DNA of 64,000 bases from Erigeron canadensis (GCF_010389155.1 NC_057764.1:2914001-2978000), one strand, 5' to 3'; numbered from the stretch's first letter, positions 1 through 12,599 are shown. Numbers and translations are program-made. The notes: generated from the sequence alone by a model not told the origin.

Positions 1-276
1 TATATACCCCTCTTAATTATATTAATATTCCATAAATAATAACATCTCAATAATAATATATTATTAAGAGATTACGTAGGAAGTCATAGATAGTTCGATC
101 AGTGTACACGTAATGAACCAATATATATTCATGCTTCATATTGTAACTGTATTGTAAATAACTTAATTAAAAATTATTTACAATTATATTATATACATTA
201 ACATTAATATAGTTGTTAAAATTAAACTTATGCATCGCATGGTAAATAATTGTTGTTGTAATAGAAATAAATAGTA

Positions 277-533
277 CTCCATCCGTTCCATTAAAAGTGC
301 TCACTTTTAAATTTTTAAAATCAAACTTTACGAACTTTGACTTTAATTATTTTTGCTTGTGTTATATAATATTTGATAAAAATTATATGGATTAATTGTG
401 TTTTAGATTTGTGTTTTATTGGTATAACTTTTATCAACTATCATGTCACAAAAATAGAAATATTTATTGTCAAAGTTCGTAAATTTTGACTTTGAAAATT
501 TTAAGGTGGATAAGTTTAATAGGACGGAGGAAA
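277..533. mobile_element. Stowaway-type MITE (Tc1/mariner), copy 1
   Basis: The left end reads CTCCATCCGTTCC and the right end is its imperfect inverted copy (ggacggaggaaa). Both ends abut a TA dinucleotide, the target duplication of mariner-type elements. At 257 bp with no coding capacity, it fits a plant Stowaway MITE of the CTCCCTCCGTCCC terminus class. A small open frame at 467-691 overlaps its right half and is chance. Confidence 0.85.
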
Positions 534-535
534 TA

Positions 536-1315
536 CATTTTTTAAATTTAAAATTATACAACTACAATATTTTAGCAACAATATCGTCAAATGTAAACTT
601 TTTTATTAAAGATAGTTACATCATATATAATAAATTTATATGTTTATCAAAAATATGTAAACAACACATAGGTTGTATTAGCTACTTGTAAAATCTTATT
701 TTTAATCCTAAACAAAAATAATTTCTATCCATGAAAGTTAACACTTTGATTAAATAACAACTATGTTTTTAAAATATATTGAAAAAATAAAAATTAAAAT
801 GAAGGTGAAGTTAATATTGATATAATAAAATAAAGATTTGTATTTAAAAAAGTAGTAATTAATTTATATTTGAAGATATATTAATTAATTAATTAATTAA
901 TAATAGATAATAGATAATATATTTATATTTAGTTAAATAATGAAGAACTATCTTATTTTAAAAAGGGCTAAAAAACCAAAAAGTAACACCTAAGCTAAAA
1001 TCCAAGGTAACAAATAAAGAGAATTGTCACATAATCAAAAATATACCCGCACTTAGTTATATATAGTGGCAAGGTCTTAAATTTATTCTTAAACAAATAG
1101 AGACCTTTGGATAAATTTCATCTTTGATTTAGTACCATTAGATCATGTTTAATTATTTCATCTTTTAACAATGACAATATTAATACTTATACTTTATATA
1201 ATTTAAATATATGCTCTTCTTATTTATTATAGTATCCTTTAAATTACTAACTTAATTAGTAATAATAATAATATGTACACCTAGAGTGTCTCAACCGTAA
1301 ATAGTAAGAATAATA
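536..1315. other. AT-rich intergenic DNA
   Basis: No coding signal. About 1066-1205 belongs to a dispersed repeat that recurs at 3417-3570 and, inverted, at 12095-12229 and 17455-17612. Its best-preserved end starts TCTACCAATATATATATAAC, which looks like a Helitron 5' end. Confidence 0.5.
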
Positions 1316-1817
1316 ATATATATACGCCTAAGCACCAAAGTTTTCACTTAATTAATACCGTTTTTTTTCAACAATGTATTTATGGGACACATTCTAGATA
1401 TATGGCCTTGAATGTCTGCTATTCGAATACGAATTGAAGACTAGTTACGAAATAGATAGCAACCCTTAGATAGATTAAATGTTTGATTTAAAACCATTAG
1501 ATCAAATTAAATTATTTCATTTTTATTAAATGACAATATTAATATTTATACCTTATATGATTAATAATATATATACGCCTAAGCACCAAAGTTTTCACTT
1601 AATTAATACCGTTTTCTTTCAACAATGTATTTATGGGACACATTCTATATATACGGCCTTGAATGTCTGCTCTTCGAATACGAATTGAAGACTAGTTACG
1701 AAATAGATAGCAACCCTTCGATAGATTTAATGTTTGATTTAAAACTATTAGATCAAATTTAATTATTTCATTTTTATTAAATGACAATATTAATACTTAT
1801 ACCTTATATGATTAAAA
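1316..1817. repeat. Tandem duplication, about 251-bp unit, two copies
   Basis: Two head-to-tail copies that differ by scattered substitutions. The block containing cgcctaagcaccaaag starts near 1325 and again near 1576. The 3' part of each copy is the same AT-rich dispersed repeat seen at 1066-1205. No gene. Confidence 0.8.
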
Positions 1818-3416
1818 AAAACCATCAAAATTATGATGCTCAAATAGTTATAATAATAACATGTACACCTAAAATTTCCAATCGTAATTAGTAAGAATAA
1901 CAATATATGTACACCTACAAACATCGAATCAAATTCTTGATAATGAGTTTATCAATAACAATATGACATTCGTAATAAAGTTACAATATTTTAACCATAA
2001 TTATTAAATATTACCCATTAAGTGTTTTTAATAAAAATGATACATAGTTATAGGACAACTAAAATACTCGTATAAATTTAAAAATTACCTTATGATGATA
2101 TGATATGTAATATTTTTAATCTAAAAGCAATAATAGGTTTGTATGAAACTTCTAATGGTGTCGAAATTTCATATTTTAAATTTTCAAAGTCTTTGTTGAT
2201 GAATTCTGACCTTAAATATATCTTTATGTGCTATACACTACTAAAACACAATCAATTCAAATAGTTTTTATTCACAAACAAAGTTATATATAATCAAAGT
2301 TAAAAAAGTTAGACTTTGAAAAATTCATGACATGACAATTCTATTTAATCAAATTTAAATTTTAAGACTTTCGATACAGGTCACCGGTTGTGGGAGGAAC
2401 CAAAAATTGTTACCTTTAATTTTGTTTGTATGTTGAACTTGTAATACTTCATGTATTGCGTGGAAATATGAACCACTAAAATTGTTTTGTACTACTCAGA
2501 ACTCAAAAGATCGTAAAAAGTAATTTACAATCATAATCTATTACAAAAAATATACAATTATTTAAAAACTGAATAGATATCAACTATATCTATAGTTAGA
2601 TACTTCTATTAGTACACAAATTTTTTATTATAATTAATGAAAAATACGCATCTAAAAGTTAATTAGTATAATTTAAAAATGTAGAGCTCGCGACGACTTC
2701 GAGCAAAAAAAGAGGTATTTATAAGTTCGCTTGAGAGTAATCAAATGAATATTAAATGTAAAGGTACACCTTAGAAATTGCTATGATGTTTTGATGTTTT
2801 ATATAAGGTTATTTTTGTTTTATTAGCTTTTCTTTATTTATGTAACTATATAAGCATTAAACTACGTGAAAGATTATAAAACAAAGTTAACATATTTACA
2901 CGACTTAAGAGAAGGTAAATCTATATTTAGTGTTTAATTATAATCCGCTAAATAAATATGGTTATCTTGAATTTAAACTATCACTTGATACAATAAATTT
3001 AAGTTTTAGTATAAAAACATGATATCATGAAATTTTATGTTTTTTTTTCTCTATATAGAGACAAATCTAAACTTTGATTGTAAATGCAATAGTTTTCACT
3101 GAAACTATGTTTATATGTAAGCAAGATACTAATTTACATTTTTTTGCATCATGATACTAATTAATTTATTTTCAATATCTTTTGTTTATGTATTCAATTA
3201 ACATTATTATAAAATGATAACATGTCATTAATTAAATATGATATCTCGCGTATTACGCGAGATAATAATTTAGTGTTAACATAAATGAAAGGCAAGTACA
3301 TAGCAAGATTATTTAATTATTTAGTTTTAATATAAACCATACCTTTTATATATGTAGAGGCGGCGAGGTTATGTATCTATTCATTAATTTAATTTAGATT
3401 ATTTATCTACTAATCT
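1818..3416. other. AT-rich intergenic DNA, nothing recognised
   Basis: Dense stops in all frames. No RNA gene and no clear element ends seen. Confidence 0.6.
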
Positions 3417-3570
3417 ACCAATATATATATAACAAGGTGATAAATTCATTCCTAAACAAACAAGAATCTTTGGATGGATTTCATCTTTGATTTAAAGCCA
3501 TTAGATTAAATTTAATTATTTTATCTTTGTTAAATAACAATATTAATACTTATACTTTTATGATTATACA
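3417..3570 (+). repeat. Dispersed repeat with Helitron-like 5' end
   Basis: Starts after an A with TCTACCAATATATATATAAC and continues with sequence shared with 1066-1205, 12095-12229 (minus) and 17455-17612 (minus). A 5' TC after a host A is typical of Helitrons, but I could not find the matching CTRR 3' end for this copy. Confidence 0.4.
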
Positions 3571-3586
3571 AAAAATACCCCTTTAA

Positions 3587-3763
3587 ATTTAATTTACACT
3601 TTTTGATTTTCCATCACAAATTTATACTTTTTACCCAATAGTTTTAATCAAGAAATCAGAAATATATGTTAACATATATATATATATATATATATACCCC
3701 TTTAAATTTAATTTACACTTTTTAGTTTTTCATCACAAATTTACATTTTTTACCCAATATATC
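3587..3763. repeat. Tandem duplication, about 110-bp unit, with (TA)n between
   Basis: The block that begins tacccctttaaatttaattt occurs at about 3587 and 3697 with a few differences, separated by a TA microsatellite. Confidence 0.7.
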
Positions 3764-4323
3764 TAATCAAGAAATTAAAAATAGTAGCTAATATTTATAT
3801 ATCTAATAGAATAATTGTTAATATAATTTTTTTAATATATCATTATATTATTTATAATTAATGACATTTTAAATTTTTATAATATCATAAGTTGACAAAT
3901 TTTAACCAGGTAAGAATTAAACCACTAGAAAACATGAAGTTACATTAGTCGTCGATTAGATTCCTCTTTATAGTGACCAGACACTTTTGTAACAAACCTT
4001 AGTCATTGTTTCTCATATATATATTTATGTGTTATTTAACCACACTTTTGAAAAATGGATACATCATCTATCAGAGGTCTCGCTAAGTAAAATTTTTGTT
4101 TTTTTTGGATAACTTCTATTCATCCGGATATGTCTGCATTGTCACTTCATTTGTGTTTTAACATTTTACTCGAATAGTTTAGTTATACACTAAAAATTTT
4201 AAATAATTTAATTGTCAATCTATATATTCCAATAAAATAATAGTCAGCATATTTTAATTGAAATATTTGGGATATGGTTCATTTAAAATATATAGATCAA
4301 CTTTCTATAAAAATAGTAAGCTA

Positions 4324-4578
4324 CTCCCTCCGTCCCATCAAAAGTGTCCACTTTTGAATTTTTAAAGTTTTTGTCTCGCAACTTTGACCTTAAATATTTT
4401 TATTTATAATGTATAATATTTGATGAAAGTTAGATGAGTTGATAGAGGTTTTGATATGTTTTCATTGAGTATAACTTATCAAATATTATATAATGCAATA
4501 AAAAATATTTGTAGTCAAAGATACAAAAGAAAGACTTTGACAAAATAAAAGTAGACACTTTTAATGGGATGGAGGGAG
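4324..4578. mobile_element. Stowaway-type MITE (Tc1/mariner), copy 2
   Basis: Canonical termini: CTCCCTCCGTCCC on the left and its inverted copy (ggatggagggag) on the right, flanked by TA duplications at 4322-4323 and 4579-4580. 255 bp, non-coding. It is closer to the family consensus than the copy at 277-533. Confidence 0.92.
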
Positions 4579-4580
4579 TA

Positions 4581-6266
4581 TATTTTAAACCATGAAAAGG
4601 TAAAACTGAAAATTAATAATGTTGTAACACCCTGTATCTACAATATTGTATTATATATACGTATATATATATAATGTCTGATTTAGTCAAATTATCAACG
4701 GCAGTGTTTAGAAGGCCGAGTTTAGCTTTGGTGAGTGACAACTTTGAGAACATCAACTTTTAACATTGATCTGCAATTTTGGAGCATGTAATGATAGAGA
4801 AGTTGCACTCTATTAAACAAAATAAAATAAATTATCGAAATTAATGATATATAATTTAGCTTGTAAATATGCGTGATTATTGTGATTAATTTTATAAAAG
4901 AATTTGAAAAAAAAATATAACGTTTTTATATACAACTATATCATCAATGTACTGTACATTCACCCAAACAAAAAAAAAACAATTTTCCAACCTATTTTTT
5001 TTTCCTATTCTATTAAAAATCAAAGCAACTTAAAAATTTTGTTCTACCAATAGAGAGGTTTATCTCAAGACTATTGTTTCCAACCAAGTGATGTACTTTT
5101 TTAGAAGAGACTTATGACAACAAAGTCAACGTTTGTATGTATTCTTTATTTATTAATATTATGTAGAAACAAAATTACAAATATACCCTTAAAAAAGTTT
5201 ACATTGTACAAAAATTGGAGTCGGACTCCATCCATGGTTATATTTCATAAATTTTGTAAAGTTATTATAGAATTAAATCTAAACTTAATACTAATGCGTT
5301 GTCTATAATGGATTCTAACTTGGCAATTCAAAATATTTAGGACATATTATTTTTCTTTATATCAATTGATAAAGATCACAATTTCATCATTTTTTTTTTG
5401 TGGAAGGGGTAAGGGAGGGGGGGGGGGGGGGGGCAAACTCGCAAAATGAAATGTAATGGATCTACTGGAAGACAATTATCAGGGTAAAAAGTGGGTGGTT
5501 TAGGTTTTGGTGGTCTAGATATTCTTAATTTAGCATTGATATGTACAAATTGATATATAAAATATGGTTCAAAATCTGAATTACATTAGGTTTAAAATCA
5601 TCAATGTGATTCATGGTTTTGAGAGTTTGCGTTCCTGAGCTGACCCAAACAAGCTGACCTACCAAGCTGATTAGAACCCAAACTGACCCAAACCCAAGCT
5701 GACCAGAACCCAGGCTGACCAAGCTTCAGAAAAGTTTGATTTATTTACCAAAATGCCATCGCGCATTTTTTTTTCCATTTTGACACATGTCGTGTTCTGA
5801 TTGGCCTATAAGACCTTCTCTCTCTTCTCTCTTCTCTCTTAAGACACCTTCTTCCAGGATCTCTACCCTAATAAAGCATATCATATTTTTATATTTTATA
5901 TATGCTACTGAAGTGGTAATTATATTATGAAATGAGCTGAGCATTTGCTATAAAAGATAAGGTAACCAATACTATACGATTATGGACGACGGTAAGATCA
6001 TTATCATGAGCATATATTATATACACAAAGTTAGACACCAATGCATGTGAAGACACGAAGGAGTTAATAAGAACTAAAGATGCCAAAAAGCGATAAATGT
6101 GATATATAAGCTATAAGTCTTAAGTTTGAAACGATTATGCAATTAAAAAAGTAATGTAAATTACCCTAAGAATGTAAGATAAGAATGTAAACACGTTTAA
6201 CCATATGTATAATTAATTAAACAGTGAATACATGGTCGGTTTACAAAGAAGAAGAAAAGAAAATAT
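4581..6266. other. Intergenic DNA with simple repeats
   Basis: No gene seen. It holds a run of 17 G (5417-5433) and a short degenerate repeat around 5636-5722 built on agctgaccnaaac. The small minus-strand frames at 5525-5944 follow this repeat and pyrimidine-rich tracts, and are not coding-like. Confidence 0.6.
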
Positions 6267-6746
6267 TGTTAAGTTTTTGACACACACAAAAACTTAACAA
6301 GTATACAAGAGAGAAAAACACACTAAGTGCAAAGCAGAATGAAAACCAACAAAACTGCGGCTAGGTCAAGTGATTTTTTATACAGGCAGAGATGAGAATC
6401 ACATGACAACCCAATAGATGTTGACACATGAAGGTTGTCAACCATCTATTGGTGGATAAGTCAGATTTGCAGATTTCTTTTTTCTTCATCTTGTTTCTTT
6501 CCTAAAACGACATGAAAGAGAAACTTTTAGTACCAAAACGGTACAAGGTCACATCGCTCCATCTTGATCTTGCAACACGTGTCCTTGGGACCAGCCTTCT
6601 TATCTTCATATTCCCGCCCATATTTGACTTACAAAATATGGCGGTGAATCATTGAACTTATCCTTTAACTCGAAGATAATTGTGGTTGCTGAGAGCTCGC
6701 TGACAAAGTCGCTTGCTGAGTCTCTCAACGAATTCATGACTCAACA
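6267..6746 (-). mobile_element. LTR of a minus-strand LTR retrotransposon (3' LTR)
   Basis: Read on the minus strand, a polypurine tract (AGGGGGAGAT, 6747-6756) is followed directly by TGTTGAGTC, the usual start of a Copia-type LTR. The likely far end is ...CTTAACA at 6267, giving TG...CA termini and about 480 bp. AATAT (6262-6266) would be the left target duplication, but the partner cannot be checked because I find no 5' LTR to the right. The exact left end is therefore an inference. Confidence 0.65.
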
Positions 6747-6939
6747 ATCTCCCCCTATTCACTGAGGAGACTTAGCGAGTATGAGTTGCTTGAAGTAATC
6801 AGAATAACAAGTAGAATGAGGGAATGCTGATATTATTTATTTGACAAACAACTTTACAACAACTAGCATTAAGAAGAATTACAAGACTTATTTACTGCCA
6901 CTAACATTCTTCCTTCGCCTCAATGAATGCTTTATCCTT

Positions 6940-7353
6940 TTATCTTTCAGGCTTCAGCAATTCTTGATCCATCAGCTTGATGAACTCATGATTGTTGGAG
7001 GACTTGATACAATACTTTCTTATTTTTGCAAGAAACCCAGAGGGAGCAATTCCAATTTCATTGGTCTTGAAGAAGAGTTCATGACCATGGACATTGCAAA
7101 AACAGAAACCTCCTAGCTTCTCATCATATGCACCATCAAAATGGAGCTCATGTTCAATGTCTGACTTGGGAACAACTCTGAGAATGCTGGGGAGCTGAGA
7201 AGTTGCTTGACCAGAAACTGTCCTCTTGATACAATTTCTTTGTTGCTGAGGAGGAGGATGAGAATATGGATGTCTGGTAGAGGTGAGCAGTGAATCTTGA
7301 ACCTTGACTTTTTGCTCCATTTTTCGAGTCTGCTTTATCTGATCACCAGCCAT
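6940..7353 (-). pseudogene. Downstream fragment of the retrotransposon gag-like frame
   Basis: An open stretch of about 137 codons between the main gag-like frame and the polypurine tract. It ends ...QELLKPER. It lies in a different frame from the segment that ends at 7592, so at least one more frameshift or stop separates them. I recognise no catalytic motif and no zinc knuckle. Its place just before the LTR suggests it is the 3'-most coding sequence of the same element. Confidence 0.45.
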
Positions 7354-7591
7354 TTTGATCAGTGGTTCATAGATAGTGGCCTTTTTGTCCTTAACAAGCT
7401 TGTATATCTCTATCTATTCTGTTGGCCCAAGTGTATCATTTGTAACATTTTTCAGTGTGTACAACTTGGGCACTCCTTTCCTTTGCAAGACAAGGTTCAT
7501 GCCTTGTTGGGTAAGAGTTACCTTGACTGACAAGATTTCCTATTTTCTTTGCCTTGTTTCCCTTGATTTGAGGTAGAGCTTTTTTCCTTTT

Positions 7592-10330
7592 TCAGTGTTC
7601 CTCTTTCTTTTTTAAGACTTCCAAACCACCAGATTTCTGAGCCAACCTTTTGACTTCATCATCAGCGTCCTTTAATTCTTCTCCAGCAATATGCTCACTT
7701 ATAAAATTTCGAGAGAGCTCCTTTTCTCTCTTTTTCTTTTTCATCTCCTCCTGAAGCAAAACTTCTTCAGGAGTAAGTTCAGCAGTTGTTTTTGATGATG
7801 TTGTCTTGGAAAAAGCTCCAAACATCAGCTTTTCTTGTTGTTCTGTTGCTGAAGTGGGAACTTTAGGTGGCTTGCTTTGAGTAGCCACTGCTGCTTTTCC
7901 TTTATCAGCATATTTCTTAACTAGAGTAGCATGGAACTCAGCAGTTAGCTTGAAGGAAGAAACATTAATGGGTCTCACTGGCACTCTTTCAGGCTTGAAG
8001 GAAGAAACATTAATGGGTCTCACTGGCACTCTTTCAGCAGATGGAGTATAAAATCTTTCAGCGAACACCTTTTCAACATTTGCTGGCAAATCCTTAGTGG
8101 CTTTAGCTAGGGAAGCTTCAAGTTCAGCAGATGGAGTATAAAATGTTGTGGCAACTGCTGGAACATTCTCAGCAGCTGCTGATTCAACAATCTTTTCAGT
8201 TTTCTCCCCCTCAACATTTGCTGCCGGTTCATCAACCATCTCAGCATCTTCAGTTTCAACTTGGGGAGCCACATTAACATTCTGTGTTGCTGGGCCCTCC
8301 TTCTCAGTTTTCTCCCCTTGGAAGCAGCTGAGGAACTAGCTACTTCCACCTTCTCTTTGTTGAGGAGGCCTAGCATTTCAACCATTATTCCTTTAAGAGT
8401 ACCAACTTCTTCTTCAAGTCTCTTTGTACGATTTAGAGATTCTTGTAGCAGTGTCTTATCAGCAGAGACTTGAGAAGAAGTCGATGAAAAGTATTGAGTT
8501 TTTAAAGAGGAGATTTCGCTGGTGAGGGTAGTGAGAAAATTATTTTGTTGTTTGGAGAAGGAAGAGACAGTGTGTTCAAGTTTATGAAGTTGAGCAGTGA
8601 AGAGAATGTTGGACTGAGAGAGTTGTTGGAGAGAGGATAGGAGTCCAGGCACTTCAGTGACCATCGCTGAGTGGACTTCATCTTTTAGCTTGTCCGGTGA
8701 GGCAGAAATTTGAGAGTTGGAAGTGCTGACTCTCTTCATGCTTTGGTCCAGCAAGGTTTGGTTCCTTTTAAGAATATTTTCATGAAACTTGTTTTGATAA
8801 TGATGTTCTTTGATTATACCAAAAACCTTGTCTTTCAGCTCCACCATTTCATCAATCATCTCATCATTTACAACAACCAACTTTTGAAAGTGATCATGAG
8901 CACCAACATTTAGCTCAACTATCTTGTCCACAAGCCAAGCATACAAGTAACCATGTGTATTGCCTTGGCTTTGGCAGATTTGCACTCTCCTCAACAGTTC
9001 GTGCGACTGGCAAGTTTCAACATAATCAAGTCCAGGCACTCTGACAACAGTAAAGGCAGTTTGGAGATCTTCATCAGCAGAAGGAACTTTTAGTGCCTTT
9101 AAAGAAACAGGATACCTAGCACAGGGAACCCTGAAAAAGTCTGGATGATGCAATGGTGGCACTTCCGTGATTATTTCATCATCAACCTCTTCCACTTCAA
9201 CATAAATTGCAAGCTTGATTATTTGAAGATGACAGAATTTCACTCTACGCTGAAGCTCAGCATCATTCAATTCAGGCACATACTTTCCAAAATGGCCAAC
9301 TTGTTCATGGGCAGTTGTGAGCCTTGGAGAGTAGCTTGGTGGAGGAGGCATATCGCCCAACGACTATGTGATATCCTCAAATTCAGTGGGAGGAGAGGTA
9401 ATCAACATATAACCCAAGTCTTCAGCCAAGAAACCACTAACATTTGCCTCTTCTTCACTTTCCTCATAAACAGCGAGTTTGATTTCAGCATCATCAACTT
9501 GAAGGTCAAACTCACTGCCCAATTTATCATCACTTACAACAGTTTCTTCCAGAACATTGGTCTCGGTCCTTGCACTAACAGTTTCTGAGACATTTGCAAT
9601 AATAATGGGGGTAAGGGAACCTGGTGCCTCAGTCTGAGTGTGTTGCTCGACCAAGACATCACTGGCCGTAGAATTTGTTGATAGCATCACCTGTGATCTG
9701 GCTGCTGTCAACGACTCAGAAGGTAATTGAGAAGAAGAGGAAGTATTTGGGGGTGGAGTTGGACTTAGACCTCTAGTGGGATGGGGTGACCCAATATCTT
9801 CACCAACCTCGCCTAAAGAAGTTTGAGGTGGCTGCTCGTTGTTCCCTTTTATCTCGTCAACAGCCTGTTGGGAGGCTGCTGATGGGGTGGCTTGGGTACT
9901 AATGTTCATGGGCACTGAGGACTACCTAACCTTAGGTTTGCCCTTTGGTACACTCCGCTTACGTTTTGGGACGTCAGCGGAGGGTGAAGATTGTAAAGTT
10001 TTAGTTGAGGATGCTGCCTTGGATCTTTTGGTCTTTTTGGAGGCTTTGGAGGTCGCTGGGGGGTTTACCAACGAACCAGCCTCAGAAGGCATTGGGGCAT
10101 CCACAGCGACCGTATCAGCCACTTCATCAGAAAAAAGTGCTGCCTCCCGGTCGCTGTCTTTGGGGTATAAAGAAGAGTTTAGAGAGAAGAGTACCTCTTT
10201 TATGTGTGCAGTGAGGCGTGCAACCAAGTGTTCAGCTGGATGCTTTTATATATTGTTTCCCACCCTCGCTATTGGAATTGTAGAAGCTTTGGGCAGCACA
10301 TACTCATCACCCTCGCTATTTGTGTAATCT
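7592..10330 (-). pseudogene. Decayed coiled-coil gag-like gene of an LTR retrotransposon
   Basis: One reading frame can be followed from about 10330 down to 7592 on the minus strand. It is interrupted by a TAA near 10245, amber stops at 9922-9924 and 9364-9366, and a one-base frameshift near 8320. Composition is coherent across the breaks: a Ser/Thr/Pro/Glu-rich N-terminal part, a middle part (about 8400-9000) with heptad-like coiled coil including QESLNRTKRLEEEVGTLKG, and a Lys/Glu-rich C-terminal part with MKKKKREKEL. A 45-bp tandem duplication (7951-8038 region) repeats 15 residues that contain VPVRPINVSSF, and FYTPSAE occurs twice. I do not recognise a named domain. Position upstream of the polypurine tract and LTR suggests a gag-like ORF of a non-autonomous element. 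No protease, integrase or reverse transcriptase is visible. Confidence 0.55.
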
Positions 10331-10340
10331 ATGTTATTCT

Positions 10341-10689
10341 TACAATTTTAATTAAATAAACTGGATGATGTGAGTTTTGCTCTTTTTTTTTATAATGATA
10401 ATAGTTCACATCATTCACGTTATTATATACATGGTGCCTATAAATTCATCAATTCATGTTTCAATCCAATTAGATTATTTTTTAAAGTCCTGGAATTTAT
10501 GTGAATTTAGTTGTTGCGAGTAAAGGATTTATTCAAGTTAGTTAGCCAAATTTTATGCTAATTTAATTAGTTACCCATTCTAAAAGGATTGTGTAATTTG
10601 AAACTGTATTAATTTCTAACAATTGTGAAACAAGAAAAAAACATCTTCATACTTGCATATAGCCTTTTGGTGACTATCATGATGCCTCT
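10341..10689. other. Intergenic, nothing recognised
   Basis: AT-rich. It may include the lost 5' part of the retrotransposon or the 5' part of the Helitron-like unit that follows. No clear terminus. Confidence 0.5.
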
Positions 10690-11050
10690 GTCGTCGCTCT
10701 TTGGTCTCTTTGCTCCGGCGCTGTCATCCCAAGTGTGGCTGGGATGGAACATTATGATCCGACTATGGCATACTCAATTCAGTCACCGGGTCTAAAAGGA
10801 AACCATCCAGACATAGTAGTAGACACCCTATCGGTCCATGGATTGCGTGTGGTGCACCCCATAAAGGTTTTCTATTTCTACAATGAGCTTCATGCGTACC
10901 TTGCTTCATGTGGAGTTTATGGAGTTAAAGTTGATATTCAAATATAATCGAATGTCTCTAAGCACTAAGCAGGTCATGGTGGCAGAGTTTCTCTTACACG
11001 AGGCTACATCAGGGGCTCTTGAAGCTTCGATTTCAAAGAACATCAAATAT
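10690..11050 (+). pseudogene. Raffinose synthase / galactosyl-hydrolase (Sip1) family fragment
   Basis: The conceptual translation contains [18 protein letters not shown], then [13 protein letters not shown] and [14 protein letters not shown], followed by GVKVD. From family knowledge this is the conserved core of plant raffinose synthase and related alkaline alpha-galactosidases, around the GVDGVKVD segment. A frameshift follows, after which LTRGYI and ALEASISKNI continue the family pattern in other frames. Only about 110 residues of a protein that is normally 750-800 residues remain; there is no start, no 3' end and no intron. It is a dead gene fragment on the plus strand, next to an SH3P fragment and upstream of a Helitron-like 3' end. 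Confidence 0.8.
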
Positions 11051-11309
11051 AATGTGTACATTAACATTTGTTGATAATCTGTCAATTTTGAGAAGTTATT
11101 TGGATAAGCAGTCATGGAGATGTGGGTAGACTTTGAGTTGAAGATGAAGGGAAATATGGCAGCTAGAATAGCTAGGAGTTCCAAGTTAAACGTTTAAAAT
11201 ATTTATTTGTCTAAATATTCTCATTAATCAATTGCTTTTTTCTATCATTATTTTAAACTGCAAAATTGTGTGTACAAGTTGAGTGAAGCGGAGCTATTAA
11301 GAGCATTGG

Positions 11310-11665
11310 CAGTGCTCCTCTACTTAAAGACGCTTGAATTCATGTTACATGACAGAATGCTAATGAGAAACTGGGGTACAAGTGTTTTGATATATTGTAA
11401 CAACGTTATGTGTTTGAGTAGCTTATAGCTCTAAATGATCTACCATATAGTGTAATTGTAATTTTATGATAATTCTTTTAAATGGCATGTCGCTGAAGTT
11501 TCAAAGATGCAAGAAAAAGTTAGAAAGGAGAAGAAAATTCAGATGTCATTATGGAACTTGAAGTAACATACTCGATTACAAGATTTGAAAGTCGACATGA
11601 CAACATTCGGAAATGAAGCTGCATAAGCAATGTTTGCCATCCAAGTCAACTTGGGCCGTTAAATT
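11310..11665 (+). pseudogene. SH3 domain-containing protein (SH3P, BAR region) fragment
   Basis: The clearest part (about 11490-11625) translates, with one frame change, to EVSKMQEKVRKEK, SDVIMELE, then RLQDLKVDMTTFGNEAA with a stop before AM. This resembles the end of the BAR domain of plant SH3P1-3 proteins (EVSKRQ, DVIMKLE, LQDLKSNM..LGKEA). A weaker match upstream (about 11310-11350, APL-KDA) fits the preceding part. It is a truncated, frameshifted fragment in the same orientation as the raffinose-synthase fragment. The match comes from remembered family pattern, so a protein search should confirm it. Confidence 0.6.
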
Positions 11666-11829
11666 TGTAACTTACAAATTTTGAGTTAGTAACATATTCT
11701 AATGATTTGAATGAAAGTGACTATTTTACTTGGATCGATAAGCTTGGGTATGATGATGTTTTACATAAAAGTTGTAATTAATTTATGTGTAATTGTATAT
11801 AGAAAGTTATATTTATATTTTTTTAATTA

Positions 11830-11853
11830 TGCCCGTCCGGGTTGATTAGCTAA
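11830..11853 (+). mobile_element. Helitron-like 3' terminus
   Basis: Reads gcccgtccgggttgatt followed by agCTAAT. It resembles the termini at 12893 and 13419 (ccgggttga hairpin region followed by CTAGT) with CTAGT changed to CTAAT. It would be the 3' end of a plus-strand Helitron whose body could include the two gene fragments at 10690-11665. The 5' end was not identified. Confidence 0.45.
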
Positions 11854-12094
11854 TATTATAAAAAAAATATATCAAATACACATGCATTAAAATATAAATG
11901 TGTATTTTTATGATGACGATGACATTGCTAATAAATAAATAAAAAATTTAGATTGGCAAGATATTTCATATTTGGTCCTTGTTGATTTACTCCGTTCCAT
12001 AATTACTATTAGTGGTACATAGAATATTATTATTATTATTTACGGTACGTGATTTAGAGGGGGATTTTTTTGTCTAAATATATAAAATATAAGT

Positions 12095-12229
12095 ATTTTA
12101 ATTGTTATTAATAAAAGATGAAATAATTAAATATGATCCAATGATTTAAAATTAAAGATGAAATCTATCTAATGGTTCATATTTTTATATGAATGAATTT
12201 GGTACCTTGTTATATATATATTGGTAGAT
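12095..12229 (-). repeat. Dispersed repeat, Helitron-like 5' end (minus orientation)
   Basis: Inverted copy of the repeat at 3417-3570. It ends on the plus strand with ccttgttatatatatattggtaga, so on the minus strand it starts TCTACCAATATATA. Confidence 0.45.
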
Positions 12230-12599
12230 TAACAATGATATCATTAATTTTCATTTTGATCAAATCGAGATATGATTAGTTAATAAGCTATTAGGTCAGT
12301 TGTTTTTTAAGTATATATAAAGATAAAGATTAAGATTTGGATTATAAACTTTTATGTTTTCATATAATTATGTAAAGATCATAGAATTTATGTATGCATT
12401 GGTTTTCCTGCGTATTATAAGGCTTGATATTTTAGTACTATGAATTTGCTTGAATAATTGATGAAAGACATTGCTTCATATACGTTTGCTAACGCATTTA
12501 TTTGTTTAGGTAATTATTCGTTTACATGAGAAGGTGAAATCTGAGATGATTCATTGATAGCTAAACCGTTAACATGGTTAATGATAAAGAGGTATGTTT

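Noticed and set aside
5525..5944. Two minus-strand frames of about 65 codons
   Set aside because: They follow a short agctgacc repeat and a pyrimidine tract, with no protein-like composition.
8107..8310. Basic, Met/Leu-rich C-terminal tail of the 417-codon minus frame
   Set aside because: Out-of-frame reading after a one-base shift near 8320. The real continuation is the Glu/Lys-rich frame down to 7592.
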